A model generated the notes under the pieces. It was not told the origin of the DNA, searched no databases, and worked only from the letters and a program-made list of their open reading frames with translations. Shown here piece after piece: positions 54,483 through 64,000 of a DNA stretch of 64,000 nt (within the stretch, counting starts at the first letter, position 1; each line of letters begins with the position of its first letter). The DNA is from Bisporella sp. PMI_857 (Eukaryota; Ascomycota; Leotiomycetes; Helotiales; Helotiaceae). Both the position numbers and the translations under genes were made by a program. The stretch covers positions 372,001 through 436,000 of the forward strand of contig JAJSPD010000010.1 of assembly GCA_021307315.1 (NCBI GenBank), in the 5' to 3' direction.

Positions 54483-57400
54483 ATGGCGGACCAAAATCAA
54501 GACCAGGAATTACCGAGTCCGGGTGGAAGGAGGCAACGAGCGTAAGCTATCTCTACATATATAAAACCCAAGTCCCGGTATCAGCCCTGCTAACTCAGAT
54601 CATGGCTAGACCTACCATCACCATTGATACTTCTGCAGTAAATACTGCGAGCCCGCCAGATAACATGGGCCAAGATGCGGTTCCTCTAGCAAACGTGCCG
54701 ACCACATCAACAGCACACGAGACGGAACCATCAAGTCCCTTGACACATGATGGTTCTACAAGCCCAACAAAACCACACCATGTCAGAGCTTCGGCATCAT
54801 TTGACAGCCGAGACAGCAGACCCGTCTCGCCGCACAACGTTTCCTCACCGACGAGGGGCGACAAAACACACAACTTCCTCTCTGTGCCCGGTGCGAGGTC
54901 GAGGCAAAATTCAGATGCATCAGAGGAGGATATGCAAAAGACCAGTTATAGTGGAGAGACGGTGACGAGTACAGGTGTGAGTGATAATAAAGCAGCTCTA
55001 AAGAGCCTTAATGGAAACGATAATGTAATGAATGATCCGGAGGCGTTAACACCAGACCCTGGGCACGAAGCAGACTTCCAACCTGAAAACAGCAACTTTG
55101 CATTCTCTGTAGGTCATTTAAACAAATTGATCAACCCAAAGAGTTTGCCTGCATTTTATGCTTTGGGAGGAGTGGCAGGCTTGGAGAAGGGGCTTCGGAC
55201 CAATAGGAAGACGGGATTGAGTGTTGACGAAACCGATCTGGATGGGAAAGTCTCATTTGAGGACGCGACAGCTGCGGCAAGATCATCGCTATTACTGCTA
55301 GAAAACGAAGAGAAGACGCCACTTGTGAAGTCAGAGACTAAAGATGTGGCTCACGCGAAACACAGGGCTTCATCCGGAGAAGAGTCTTTTTTCGATCGAA
55401 AGCGAATATTCCGAGACAACAGACTACCGGTCAAGAAAGGCAAGAGCCTGTTAGAACTCATGTGGATCACTTACAATGATAAAGTGTTGATCCTGCTTTC
55501 TATCGCCGCGGCCGTCTCGCTGGGAGTTGGCCTCTATCAGACATTCGGAGTGGATCATGAGGCAGGGAAACCCAAAATCGAATGGGTAGAAGGAGTAGCA
55601 ATCATTGTGGCTATTGTAGTTGTGGTTATTGTTGGTTCGTTGAATGACTACCAGAAGGAGCGCCAGTTTGTCAAACTCAATCAGAAAAAGGAAGATAGAA
55701 ACATCAACGTCATTCGATCTGGGAAAACCATGGAGATATCCGTCTTCGATATTCTGGTTGGGGATGTAGTCAAATTGGAACCTGGAGATATGATTCCTGT
55801 TGACGGCATTTTCATTGAGGGCCACAATGTCAAATGTGATGAATCTCAAACTACGGGAGAGTCGGATCTGATCAAGAAGCGGCCAGCAGATGAAGTTTAC
55901 AGAGCAATCGAAAACCATGAGGATCTGAAGAAACTCGATCCTTTCATACTTTCTGGAGCACAAGTCACAGAGGGTGTGGGATCCTTCCTCTGCACATCGA
56001 CTGGAGTCAATTCAAGTTACGGAAAGACCCTCATGTCTCTCCGTGAGGATCCAGACGTCACTCCTCTTCAGTCTAAGTTGAATACTCTTGCTGAATACAT
56101 TGCAAAGCTTGGTGGCGCTGCAGGTCTTATTCTCTTCACCGTCTTATTCATCAAGTTTTTGGCTCAGCTTAAAGGCAACACTGCTCCTCCTGCTGAGAAG
56201 GGGCAGAATTTCTTGAGCATTTTTATTGTTACGGTCACCATCATTGTGGTGGCAGTCCCAGAAGGTCTTCCACTCGCCGTCACTCTTGCCTTGGCTTTTG
56301 CAACTACAAGAATGTTGAAGGATAACAACCTTGTTCGTCACTTGAAAGCTTGTGAGGTCATGGGAAATGCCACAACCATTTGTTCGGATAAGACAGGTAC
56401 TCTCACACAAAATAAGATGTTGGTTGTAGCAGGCACCATAGGAACTAGCTCGCGATTTGGTGGCACTGTCGAAATTCCCAAGGAAGGCACAAGTGAAAAG
56501 CCAACTGAAGTTGTCGAGAACATTTCTGCAACTGAAGTCGTTTCCACCCTTGGTGCTGAGGTGAAGGAACTCTTGACTCAATCGATTGTGATCAACTCAA
56601 CTGCTTTCGAAGGAGAGGTTGATGGAGTTATGTCTTTCATCGGTTCTAAGACGGAAACCGCAATGTTGATCTTCGCTCGAGACCAATTGGCTTTGGGGTC
56701 TGTTTCTGAGGCACGTTCCAACGTCAACATCACCCAGCTTTATCCCTTCGATTCCGCTCGCAAGTGTATGGGAGTAGTTGTTCAATTGAGCAATGGTATC
56801 TATAGGCTTTACGTCAAGGGGGCCTCTGAAATTCTTCTCGATAAATGTACCCAGATCATTCATGATCCAACCAAAAATGTCTCAAGCAGTGCATTGACTG
56901 AAGAAAACCGCGAAACCGTTCTGAGTCTCATTGACAACTATGCATCTCGCTCGCTCCGAACAATTGCGATGGTTTACAGAGATTTTGACAAGTGGCCTGC
57001 GAAGGGCGCTCGAACAGTTGATGGCGATGTTGTTTTCGAGGATATCTTCCAGAAGATGGTCCTCCTCGGAATAGTTGGTATTCAAGATCCTCTCCGAGAT
57101 GGTGTTCCAGAGGCAGTGAAGACTTGCCAGAATGCTGGCGTAGTAGTGCGCATGGTCACTGGAGACAATCTGATTACAGCCAAAGCCATCGCTACCGAAT
57201 GTGGTATCTATACTCCTGGAGGTATTATTATGGAAGGCCCAGCATTTCGCAAGCTCTCTCCAGCCAAGATGGATCAAATCATTCCGCGTCTCCAGGTACT
57301 GGCCCGTTCTAGTCCAGAGGACAAGCGAATTCTAGTGAAGCGTCTCAAAGAACTCGGTGAGACTGTCGCCGTTACTGGTGATGGAACCAACGATGCTCCT

Positions 57401-58861
57401 GCTCTGAAGACTGCTGATGTTGGTTTCTCTATGGGTATCGCTGGCACTGAGGTAGCTAAGGAAGCTTCTGCCATCATTTTGATGGACGACAACTTCAATT
57501 CCATTGTAAAAGCCATGATGTGGGGACGTGCGGTCAATGACGCGGTGAAGAAGTTCCTCCAGTTCCAGCTTACCGTCAACGTCACTGCAGTCCTCTTGAC
57601 TTTCATCTCTGCCGTCGCAAGCTCCAAGGAAGAGTCTGTTCTCACTGCAGTCCAGCTCCTCTGGGTCAACTTAATTATGGACACTATGGCTGCTCTGGCA
57701 TTGGCAACCGACGCTCCGACTCCAAGTATTCTCAAGCGAAAGCCAGACCCCAAGTCTGCACCACTCATCACTACCAACATGTGGAAGATGATCATCGGCC
57801 AGGCTATTTACCAATTGGTGGTAACTCTTATTCTCAACTTTGCTGGTCAAACGATCATCTTCCCTGATCACTTTGAAACGAAACAAGAGGAGCAACTGAA
57901 GACCATTGTTTTTAACACGTTCGTTTGGATGCAAATTTTCAACCAGTGGAAGTAAGTTAATCCCATATTGAATAATCCTTACCCTAAACTGACACTTTGT
58001 AGCAACCGTCGCCTTGATAATAAGTTTAACATTTTCGAAAACGTACACAAGAATTGGTTTTTCATGGGCATCAACTGTGTCATGGTTGGTGGCCAGGTCA
58101 TGATCATTTATGTTGGTGGTGTCGCCTTCGACGTCAGACGCCTCAACGGAGTACATTGGGCAATCTGTCTCATCCTTGGTCTACTATCCATCCCTATTGG
58201 AATGCTCATTCGTTGTATTCCAGATGAAGTCGCCGCCAAGGTCGTTCCACCATTTGTGAAGAATTATCTAAGACGCAACAAAGGCCCGGAGCTGCTCATC
58301 TCAGATGAGGAAGAGCAGTTCAAGTATCCTAAGCCCCTTGCTGATGTCAAAGAGGAACTCAGCTTCTTAAAGCGCTTCAAGGGTGGTCGTATCAATAACT
58401 TGAAGTTCAAGATACAAGAAACTCGTGATGCCATTCGCACACGTTCAAGGAGTGGCTCCCGTTCTCGAGAAGATATACCGCAAACTCCGGAAGGCCAGGA
58501 GGACAGCACTACGCCAATTCCACCTTCACCCGATTCGCGCAAGCGTTCACATAGCAATCGCAATCGATCCCGATCCAACTCTGCTTTAGCTGCCTCAATC
58601 GCCATGACTGGTATTGTGGCTGGCAGCATTGGTGGTGGTGGATGGTCCCCCATTGAGAGACGCGAGGATGGCGACTCGATGACATTTTCTCGTGGGGTTG
58701 AGGGACGAGCTGAGGTGGAGAAGAGAGATGACATTGAGATACATCCCGGCACATCATCCTCTGATCCAGTAATTTCAGAGCAACCACAATCCCTTAATAT
58801 GCCACCAAGTCAAATACCTGGGGCTAGTCCTGCACACGCTACTCGGGATGAAAAGTCGTGA
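54483..58861 (+). CDS. PMC1: PMC1-type P2B Ca2+-transporting ATPase
   Basis: Exons 54483-54541, 54610-57951 and 58003-58861 give 1419 aa. Exon 1 joins exon 2 to make GRRQRAPTITIDTSA, as in related fungal pumps. The long N-terminal cytoplasmic part (about 300 residues) carries Ser-rich motifs. Actuator motif TTGESD, PEGLPLAVTLALAFAT in M4 with the Ca2+ site, phosphorylation site CSDKTGTLTQNK, ATP-binding VKGASEILLDKC and hinge TGDGTNDAPAL are all present. M5-M10 follow, with VNLIMDTMAALALATD in M6. The C-terminal tail is basic then Ser/Arg-rich (SRSGSRSRED). The pump moves Ca2+ from cytosol into the vacuole (or out of the cell). Calcineurin/Crz1 control is usual in the family; I did not identify a binding site. 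The first intron ends at a TAG acceptor chosen by phase. Confidence 0.95.
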
Positions 58862-59602
58862 TGCACGCTCGAAGTCAACAATCACAAAGATAAATATGCA
58901 CATCAAGGTGCACAATTTGACGGGAAATGACGGCGAGATGAGCTAGTTCTTCAGTCCAACAGGCTCCTGGGGAGGCTTTAGGGTTGTGTTCTACCTATAA
59001 CCTATATTACACAATGACTATCTACCACTTCATCCCTCACACAAAATGGTCTCTGAAGCTGGAGATACCTGTACTATATTACACGCTTCCTTTTCATTTG
59101 TACATATCACGGGAATGGCCCGAATATCCCTAATCATTCTTTTTTTATGTTTGGGTGGTCGGCGGAATGATTATACCCCGAAATGAGAAAAAAAATCAAG
59201 CAGTTGCGTGTTTGGCGCTCAAGGGAAAAAAAATCAATAGACGTTAACCGAAACCTCTTAGTTTCTCGGAGGTTTCTCTCTTTGTTTTTGTTATGTGATG
59301 GACCTATACCTCATGATTGTTAGATGTATGTAGAAAACATATTAGTAGTCACTTCAGAAGCTACAAACAATGGATCTTTATAAAAATGACGAACATATAT
59401 TTATCTCTTTCCTTTGAAAATTGACTCGGCGGTTAAGGGAAAATTCAACAATGATTCATCCACCTCCTTCAACTCTGCACACCTTTGTAATATCGTCTAT
59501 CATCGCAGCAACCTTCAACCAAGTTCCAAGCGCTTTGCCGTAAATCAAGGGATGTACATGACTAAAGTTATAGAGGAAAATTTCAAGACACCCAATATTG
59601 GA
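58862..59602. other. Intergenic between converging PMC1 and the PKS remnant
   Basis: 3' flanks, several A-runs, no gene seen. Confidence 0.5.
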
Positions 59603-61270
59603 CTAAGGTAATATATGTATGGGACACTCCGCTCCCGGCATCCAGAGACCTACGATGGTGCCGACAAACAGCGCAGCCGTCAAGCTGAGCGGCATGATGG
59701 CCGTCGCGACGTTGATTTCCGTGCCGCGCGCGTAGAGATAGCAGGACACGCCCGATCCCGTCGCAAGCCCAGCGGCTACGATGTATGCGCGGTATTTACG
59801 ATAGCTGAGGAGGCGGTAGTGTTCCAGGCATAGGAAACCGTATATAAGAATCCCGAACACGAAGAGGGTTGGTGAGGGTTCGAGCAGCCATTGGGGTAGG
59901 AAGGACCCACATAATAAGCTCTGGGATAGGTTTGTTGGTTGGGTTGTTGACGAGCGTGGGAGACGACATACCTCTTTATCCCACCAAATGCTTCGGGTTC
60001 TGCAGAACCAGAGAACGGAGTGGGTTTGTGAAGTATGGAGATTGAATTTAAATATGCGGTTGTAGTTCCCAATGACGATAGTACATGCTAATTGGCATAT
60101 TGATAGGGAAATCCCTGTAAGCATGCATTGATGGTGGCCAGAGGATTGCGCCGTCAGAGAGCTATCACAAGTAAAGCGCTTACATTCCTGATATTTGGCC
60201 GGTGTGAGATCATCGGGCTCTCGAGCTAGTGCTGCGACTGTTCGATGACACGCATATGATAGCCATGGAGTAGACTCCCTCATAGCTGAGGATGGCAAAC
60301 GGCATTCCCAAGTAGTACGGTGCAACTGGTCATCTCCAAGCGGGTCCGAGACCATACCAGCATTTTCCATTGCTTCGTAAGGAGTCTCTAAAGCGGACCT
60401 CTGTGTAGAGTCAATCTGCGATGATTCTCGCTGCGACAAGCCGAAGAAGCGTGTGTCGAACAAAGCTGGTTTTTCGGACCAGTTGCCAAATCGCGTCCTG
60501 CTCATGTTTGTGCTAGTGCCGCTAAGATCTACATGCGTATCTGGGTTTGTCGAATTTAGTGCATTACCTTCCAGACCACGATCAAGAAGATTCCAAAGTG
60601 CTTCGATATCTGTTGCGCCTCCAGGAAACCGTGCAGACATTCCGACGATCGCAAGGTCTGGCTCGTTAAAACAATTCGTTGACCGGCCATTGGAGTCCTC
60701 GTTGTGTCCTTTCTCAGGGTATGGCCTGTATGTCTCCGAGAGCCAGCGATCCAGAGGGGATTGCCCTAAGCTTCCCATACCAGAAGATTCGGATATCGAG
60801 CGATATTCACGAGCCAGGGATCCCATATCTTTTATTATAATGTCTTCTGGTTCGGCTGAGCTATACAAGTCTGCTCCCGTCCACGTACCGGCCAGTACCT
60901 GTTCTCTCTTCTCGTCCATTCGTCCCGATTGTTCTTGGAATCTAATCGACCGGTAGTCTGATATCCGAAGACGGGAGTCGTCAGATCCTTGATTCTTCGC
61001 TTCCTGGAAAACCATGGAAGGTTGCTCCGAGGCTATCATTTTATGCGACTCTGCACCCAGTTCCTCCAGAGGGTGAATTACACAATTCCCATCTGAGGCA
61101 GAGTCTGCAAAAGCAATCTCTGGATCCCCTGCTTTTGTTTCGTTCGGAACCACATCGAGGCGAGTTGCTGTAATCGAGTACCCGAGGCCAAACTCCCTAA
61201 CTGAATTTCTAGTCCTTTGATCATGGTCTTTTGTCCCGTTTGAGTCGATATGCAGATGCTCCATTGTCAT
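59603..61270 (-). pseudogene. Polyketide synthase ketosynthase remnant fused to a membrane-spanning frame
   Basis: One continuous frame, 555 codons from the ATG at 61270. Residues about 1-205 match nothing I know. Next comes the first part of a PKS ketosynthase domain: DLAIVGMSARFPGG, THVDLSGTSTNMSRTRFGNW, ALFDTRFFGLSQRESSQID and TQRSALETPYEAMENAG, closest in style to non-reducing fungal PKSs. Similarity stops before the active-site Cys motif (DTACSS), so it cannot be a working ketosynthase. The last 160 residues have three hydrophobic spans (LFVFGILIYGFLCLEHYRLL; YIVAAGLATGSGVSCYLY; ATAIMPLSLTAALFVGTIVG) and do not belong to a PKS. They could be a second decayed gene, perhaps a small 4-TM protein. 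I read the locus as a rearranged relic that stayed open by chance or is now a chimeric gene. Confidence 0.6.
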
Positions 61271-61635
61271 CAACCTTATCCTTCTGCCTTGGGCAGAGAA
61301 GAAGTCGGTTGTTCTACGGAATGTAGTTCTCGGCACAATTATAATGGATTTACAGCTATCCTTACGATCGTCTTGTCACCCAACTCAACGTGAGGCTGAA
61401 ACCTCGTTGAGATGACGTGGCGCCGGCAGCAGGTGCTCAGCCGAAGGCTACGTTCGACCCCTCGAGTCTCCTGCGGCATCAAATTTAGTCCAGCGATGCT
61501 CTAAATCACGCTGTCGACACCAAATTCCTCTCCTGCGGTAATCAAACTCTCCTGCAGGACCTCGAACCCGGAAGACGAATTTCCGGTATAACATTAAGCA
61601 CTCAGGGGCGAGAATCTTTCCGAGGCTGGAAAGCA
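61271..61635. other. Divergent upstream region of the PKS remnant and the orphan membrane protein
   Basis: About 365 bp, no clear element. The reverse frame of the remnant is open a little further up without an ATG. Confidence 0.5.
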
Positions 61636-63219
61636 ATGGAAAGCAATACCTTCAATGTTAAGGCTTTCCTTGAAGGACTAGAGAATATGTTCCGTTTACA
61701 GAAGGAGGCATTTGACGCTCGGACTGATGTGGATGAAAAACTTCGGCAAATGCTCAATAAACAACGCGGTGTTCAGGCATGCTTTGCAAAGATCGTGGAG
61801 GGATATTATAGATTCGCAGCTCAAGGGAATTTGAATTTCAGGGCCTGCGACCTATGCTCTAAGCTAGAGGCAGCTTATGAAGGTGCCAAAGACGAACAAG
61901 AATTCCTGGAACAGTACCGTATGGTGGCGAAACAACATTCTGACGGAGAGCTGAGGAAGTCGCAAGAAGCAGAAGTCTCCTTGAACCAGGAATTCAATGG
62001 CAAATTCTGGCTCATCAAGCAACCTATCTTAGCATCATGGAGCAAGACAGTCAGCCCTTCTCAGTCAAACCTCGAGGTTAAAGACCACCTATTGATACCG
62101 AAAGAACACCGAGCAGAGGCTGCAACTCTACTGCTATATAGTCGCAACTATATATTCAAATGTATACGTCTCCAGGCAACAGAAGTGGTGGCAGATTTTC
62201 TGCGATGGTCAGGCGAAGTCGTCGAATCTATACATCAACGGACTGGACATGCATGTAAATTTGCATACAAACATCTCTTCGGTACTCATAAAAAGAGAAG
62301 AGATGATGCACAGCTTCCCAGAAACACTCTAACGCAGCGGTCAGGCAACCCGTCTATGTTCAGTCAGTCACGCAGTTTTATCATTGGCGCATCAGCTTTG
62401 CTAATGCTCCCACGCACTGTTAGTGCAGCTGAACAACCTTATATAGCTAAAAATGACACCTCAGCTTTCATGATCGATACCGATCGAAGCTACAATGGCT
62501 TGAAGGACGCCTTTTCTGGGACAGGCATCACCCTCTTGGTAATTTTGGTCCAGGCCTTATTAGCTTCTCTTGTTGCAGGAATGTGCATAACGGCATTTTT
62601 CTTGCACTTCAAAAGCGCAGGACGACTTGCGAGCGCTCTGGCTATGCTCACATTGCTCACCATTAGTTGCTACCTTCGCGAGGTGAAGGACATGTCGCCC
62701 GGCGTTCTTTTAGGGTATGTCTAGATTATGCTCAAGGCAAGTTCAAAGCTGACAGAAATAAAGACTCTTTATTGGAGGTGCTATATTCATGTACCACTCT
62801 TTCCTCCTCGGTGTTCAGAACCTCAAATCTGGACCTCACATCGTGAGATCTGGGTCATTGTAAGTTTGAATTGTTACAGGATGTCAAATATATTACTGAT
62901 TAGAGATAAACATAGTTACATTGGCCTAGGTGTCAGTCTTGGCGTGACCATTCTTTTTCTCACATGGCAATTCCTCAGCGCCGCTTTCGAAGTGACGAAG
63001 TGGGATGTTTTCGTGCTGCCCTGCATTGCTCTATCATTTCTAGCTCTCGAGGTTGCTGGTATTATCGGCGAGTTTATCGTAAGCCGCAGCGTTGATGATA
63101 ATGCCCAACTACCAGACTCAGGAGTAGGATTTACGACTGTGCCTACTTATGGATCTCAAGGGCACCTGCTTCGTCCTTCGCAAGCACATACGAGGGCTGC
63201 TTTTGGAGCTTTGTCTTAG
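61636..63219 (+). CDS. Orphan protein with C-terminal membrane spans (three-exon model)
   Basis: Model: exons 61636-62714, 62756-62842 and 62880-63219, phases 2 and 2, about 501 aa. Residues 1-230 are helical and charged (NVKAFLEGLENMFRLQKEAF; EQEFLEQYRMVAKQHSDGEL). From about 255 come hydrophobic spans: FIIGASALLMLPRTVSA, GITLLVILVQALLASLVAGM, ALAMLTLLTISCYL, then YIGLGVSLGVTILFLTWQFL and VLPCIALSFLALEVAGIIG in exon 3. The two introns are very short (41 and 37 nt). An alternative skips from a GTACCA donor at 62791 to a CTAG acceptor before GTGTCAG. Exon 1 alone (362 codons to a stop at 62724) is secure. No family recognised; it may be lineage-specific. Confidence 0.6.
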
Positions 63220-64000
63220 AATCGGGAATCGGGGGACGCGTATCATTTTGTTAGCACTTAGAGTCAGTTTATCAATTGGGGGGAGGCGTTTTCAGGTGAT
63301 CCATATCGACGAATTTAGGAACTGGGCGCGGACGCTTGTGCATAAGATATCTCACATGTTTCTGGAGCATATAATCTTGTATAAGGAGCTTATGCCTAAA
63401 CACTTAGAAACGGGATTAAATATGACAAAATCGAAATTACTCCAGCGCATACCTTTCGATCAGATGGTAGGTCGGCTAGTCATTGAGCGCACCAGCTTAT
63501 GCTCAGCCATAAAACTATGTGACGTGGCCACCCACCATTCCGATGTTGAGGGCATTTGACGTTGTATTGGATGGAAGGAATGGCGGCTGCTTAATTATGG
63601 GAAGGTAAACTGGCTTGTGCCCATAGAAAAATAGGGGTTTAAGCCTCGCTTAAACAAGGGGCTCCGTCACTACCCTCTCTACACTTTAGCCCCTGATCTG
63701 AAGTATGAATCTTATCGTGGCCGCCAAACCTGGTTTCTTCGATCTAGTGATCATTCAGAGCCACGGACACTATATCATAGAACCCCACGGTCATATTGCT
63801 GTGGGCTTAGAGCAGTGGGTTACTTTCTTCCTATTTTGTAGAAAGATAATTGATATAAGCGTGGCTGTTCGGAGCCGTATTGATGGCCGTACGTAAATTT
63901 ATCCGCGCCATATTATGTTCTTCAAATATCCTCCGTAAAAGCAAAGCACACCCCTCAGTTCTTCGTTCCACAAACATCCATATTATGTTTCCCCCGCTGC
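63220..64000. other. Right-edge region, no clear gene
   Basis: A forward open frame to 63559 overlaps the previous gene in another frame and has no sensible start. A 63-codon frame at 63705 is also unconvincing. No RNA gene or repeat seen before the window ends. Confidence 0.4.

Noticed and set aside
61555..61575. B-box-like sequence (reverse GGTTCGAGGTC)
   Set aside because: No T-stem or acceptor pairing around it, and no A box upstream.

Overview
The window is nuclear DNA of a filamentous ascomycete (Pezizomycotina). Protein-coding genes carry short GT...AG introns (mostly 41-100 nt) with CTAAC/CTAAT-like branch sites, and the families are typical of that group: LGD1, Zn2Cys6 regulator, ArAE/FUSC transporter, PMC1-type Ca2+ pump, CWF19, GPN1, Rpb12. 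The resemblance to Helotiales/Leotiomycetes is only an impression. There is no prokaryotic, organellar or intact transposon sequence.

Layout. 1-9.6 kb is gene-poor: a TmpA-like membrane protein cut by the left edge, an unrecognised five-exon gene at 1.7-2.9 kb assembled here by splice phase, a secreted protein with eleven 13-residue repeats, and weak gene remnants in AT-rich DNA. 9.7-13.7 kb holds L-galactonate dehydratase (pectin sugar catabolism) and a membrane-anchored spermidine-synthase-like protein. At 14.4-15.6 kb lies a zinc alcohol dehydrogenase that looks dead: mutated splice donor, frameshift and lost zinc ligand. 16-25 kb carries a single-pass membrane protein, a tRNA-Gln(UUG) whose D-loop is split by a 55-nt GT...AG insertion, a conserved fungal protein, a PI-PLC-X-like phosphodiesterase and mitochondrial uL10m. 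25.8-29.1 kb holds TRP4 and a D-2-hydroxyacid dehydrogenase. 30.7-33 kb is a Zn2Cys6 regulator. 35.9-42.2 kb is housekeeping: CWF19, GPN1 (divergent pair), Rpb12 and a UBTD-like protein. 43.3-49.2 kb has a five-exon ArAE/FUSC transporter with a 13-nt micro-exon and a nuclear sirtuin. After about 5 kb without a clear gene comes the PMC1-like Ca2+-ATPase (54.5-58.9 kb). The right end holds a truncated polyketide-synthase ketosynthase remnant fused to a membrane-spanning reading frame, and an orphan membrane protein.

The genes are mostly independent units rather than an operon or a metabolic cluster. The accessory edges (0-9.6, 13.7-15.7 and 59.6-64 kb) show decay, orphan genes and repeats, while the middle is conserved and housekeeping. 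Exon boundaries were inferred by eye from splice consensus, phase agreement and recalled family alignments. No alignment or search was run.
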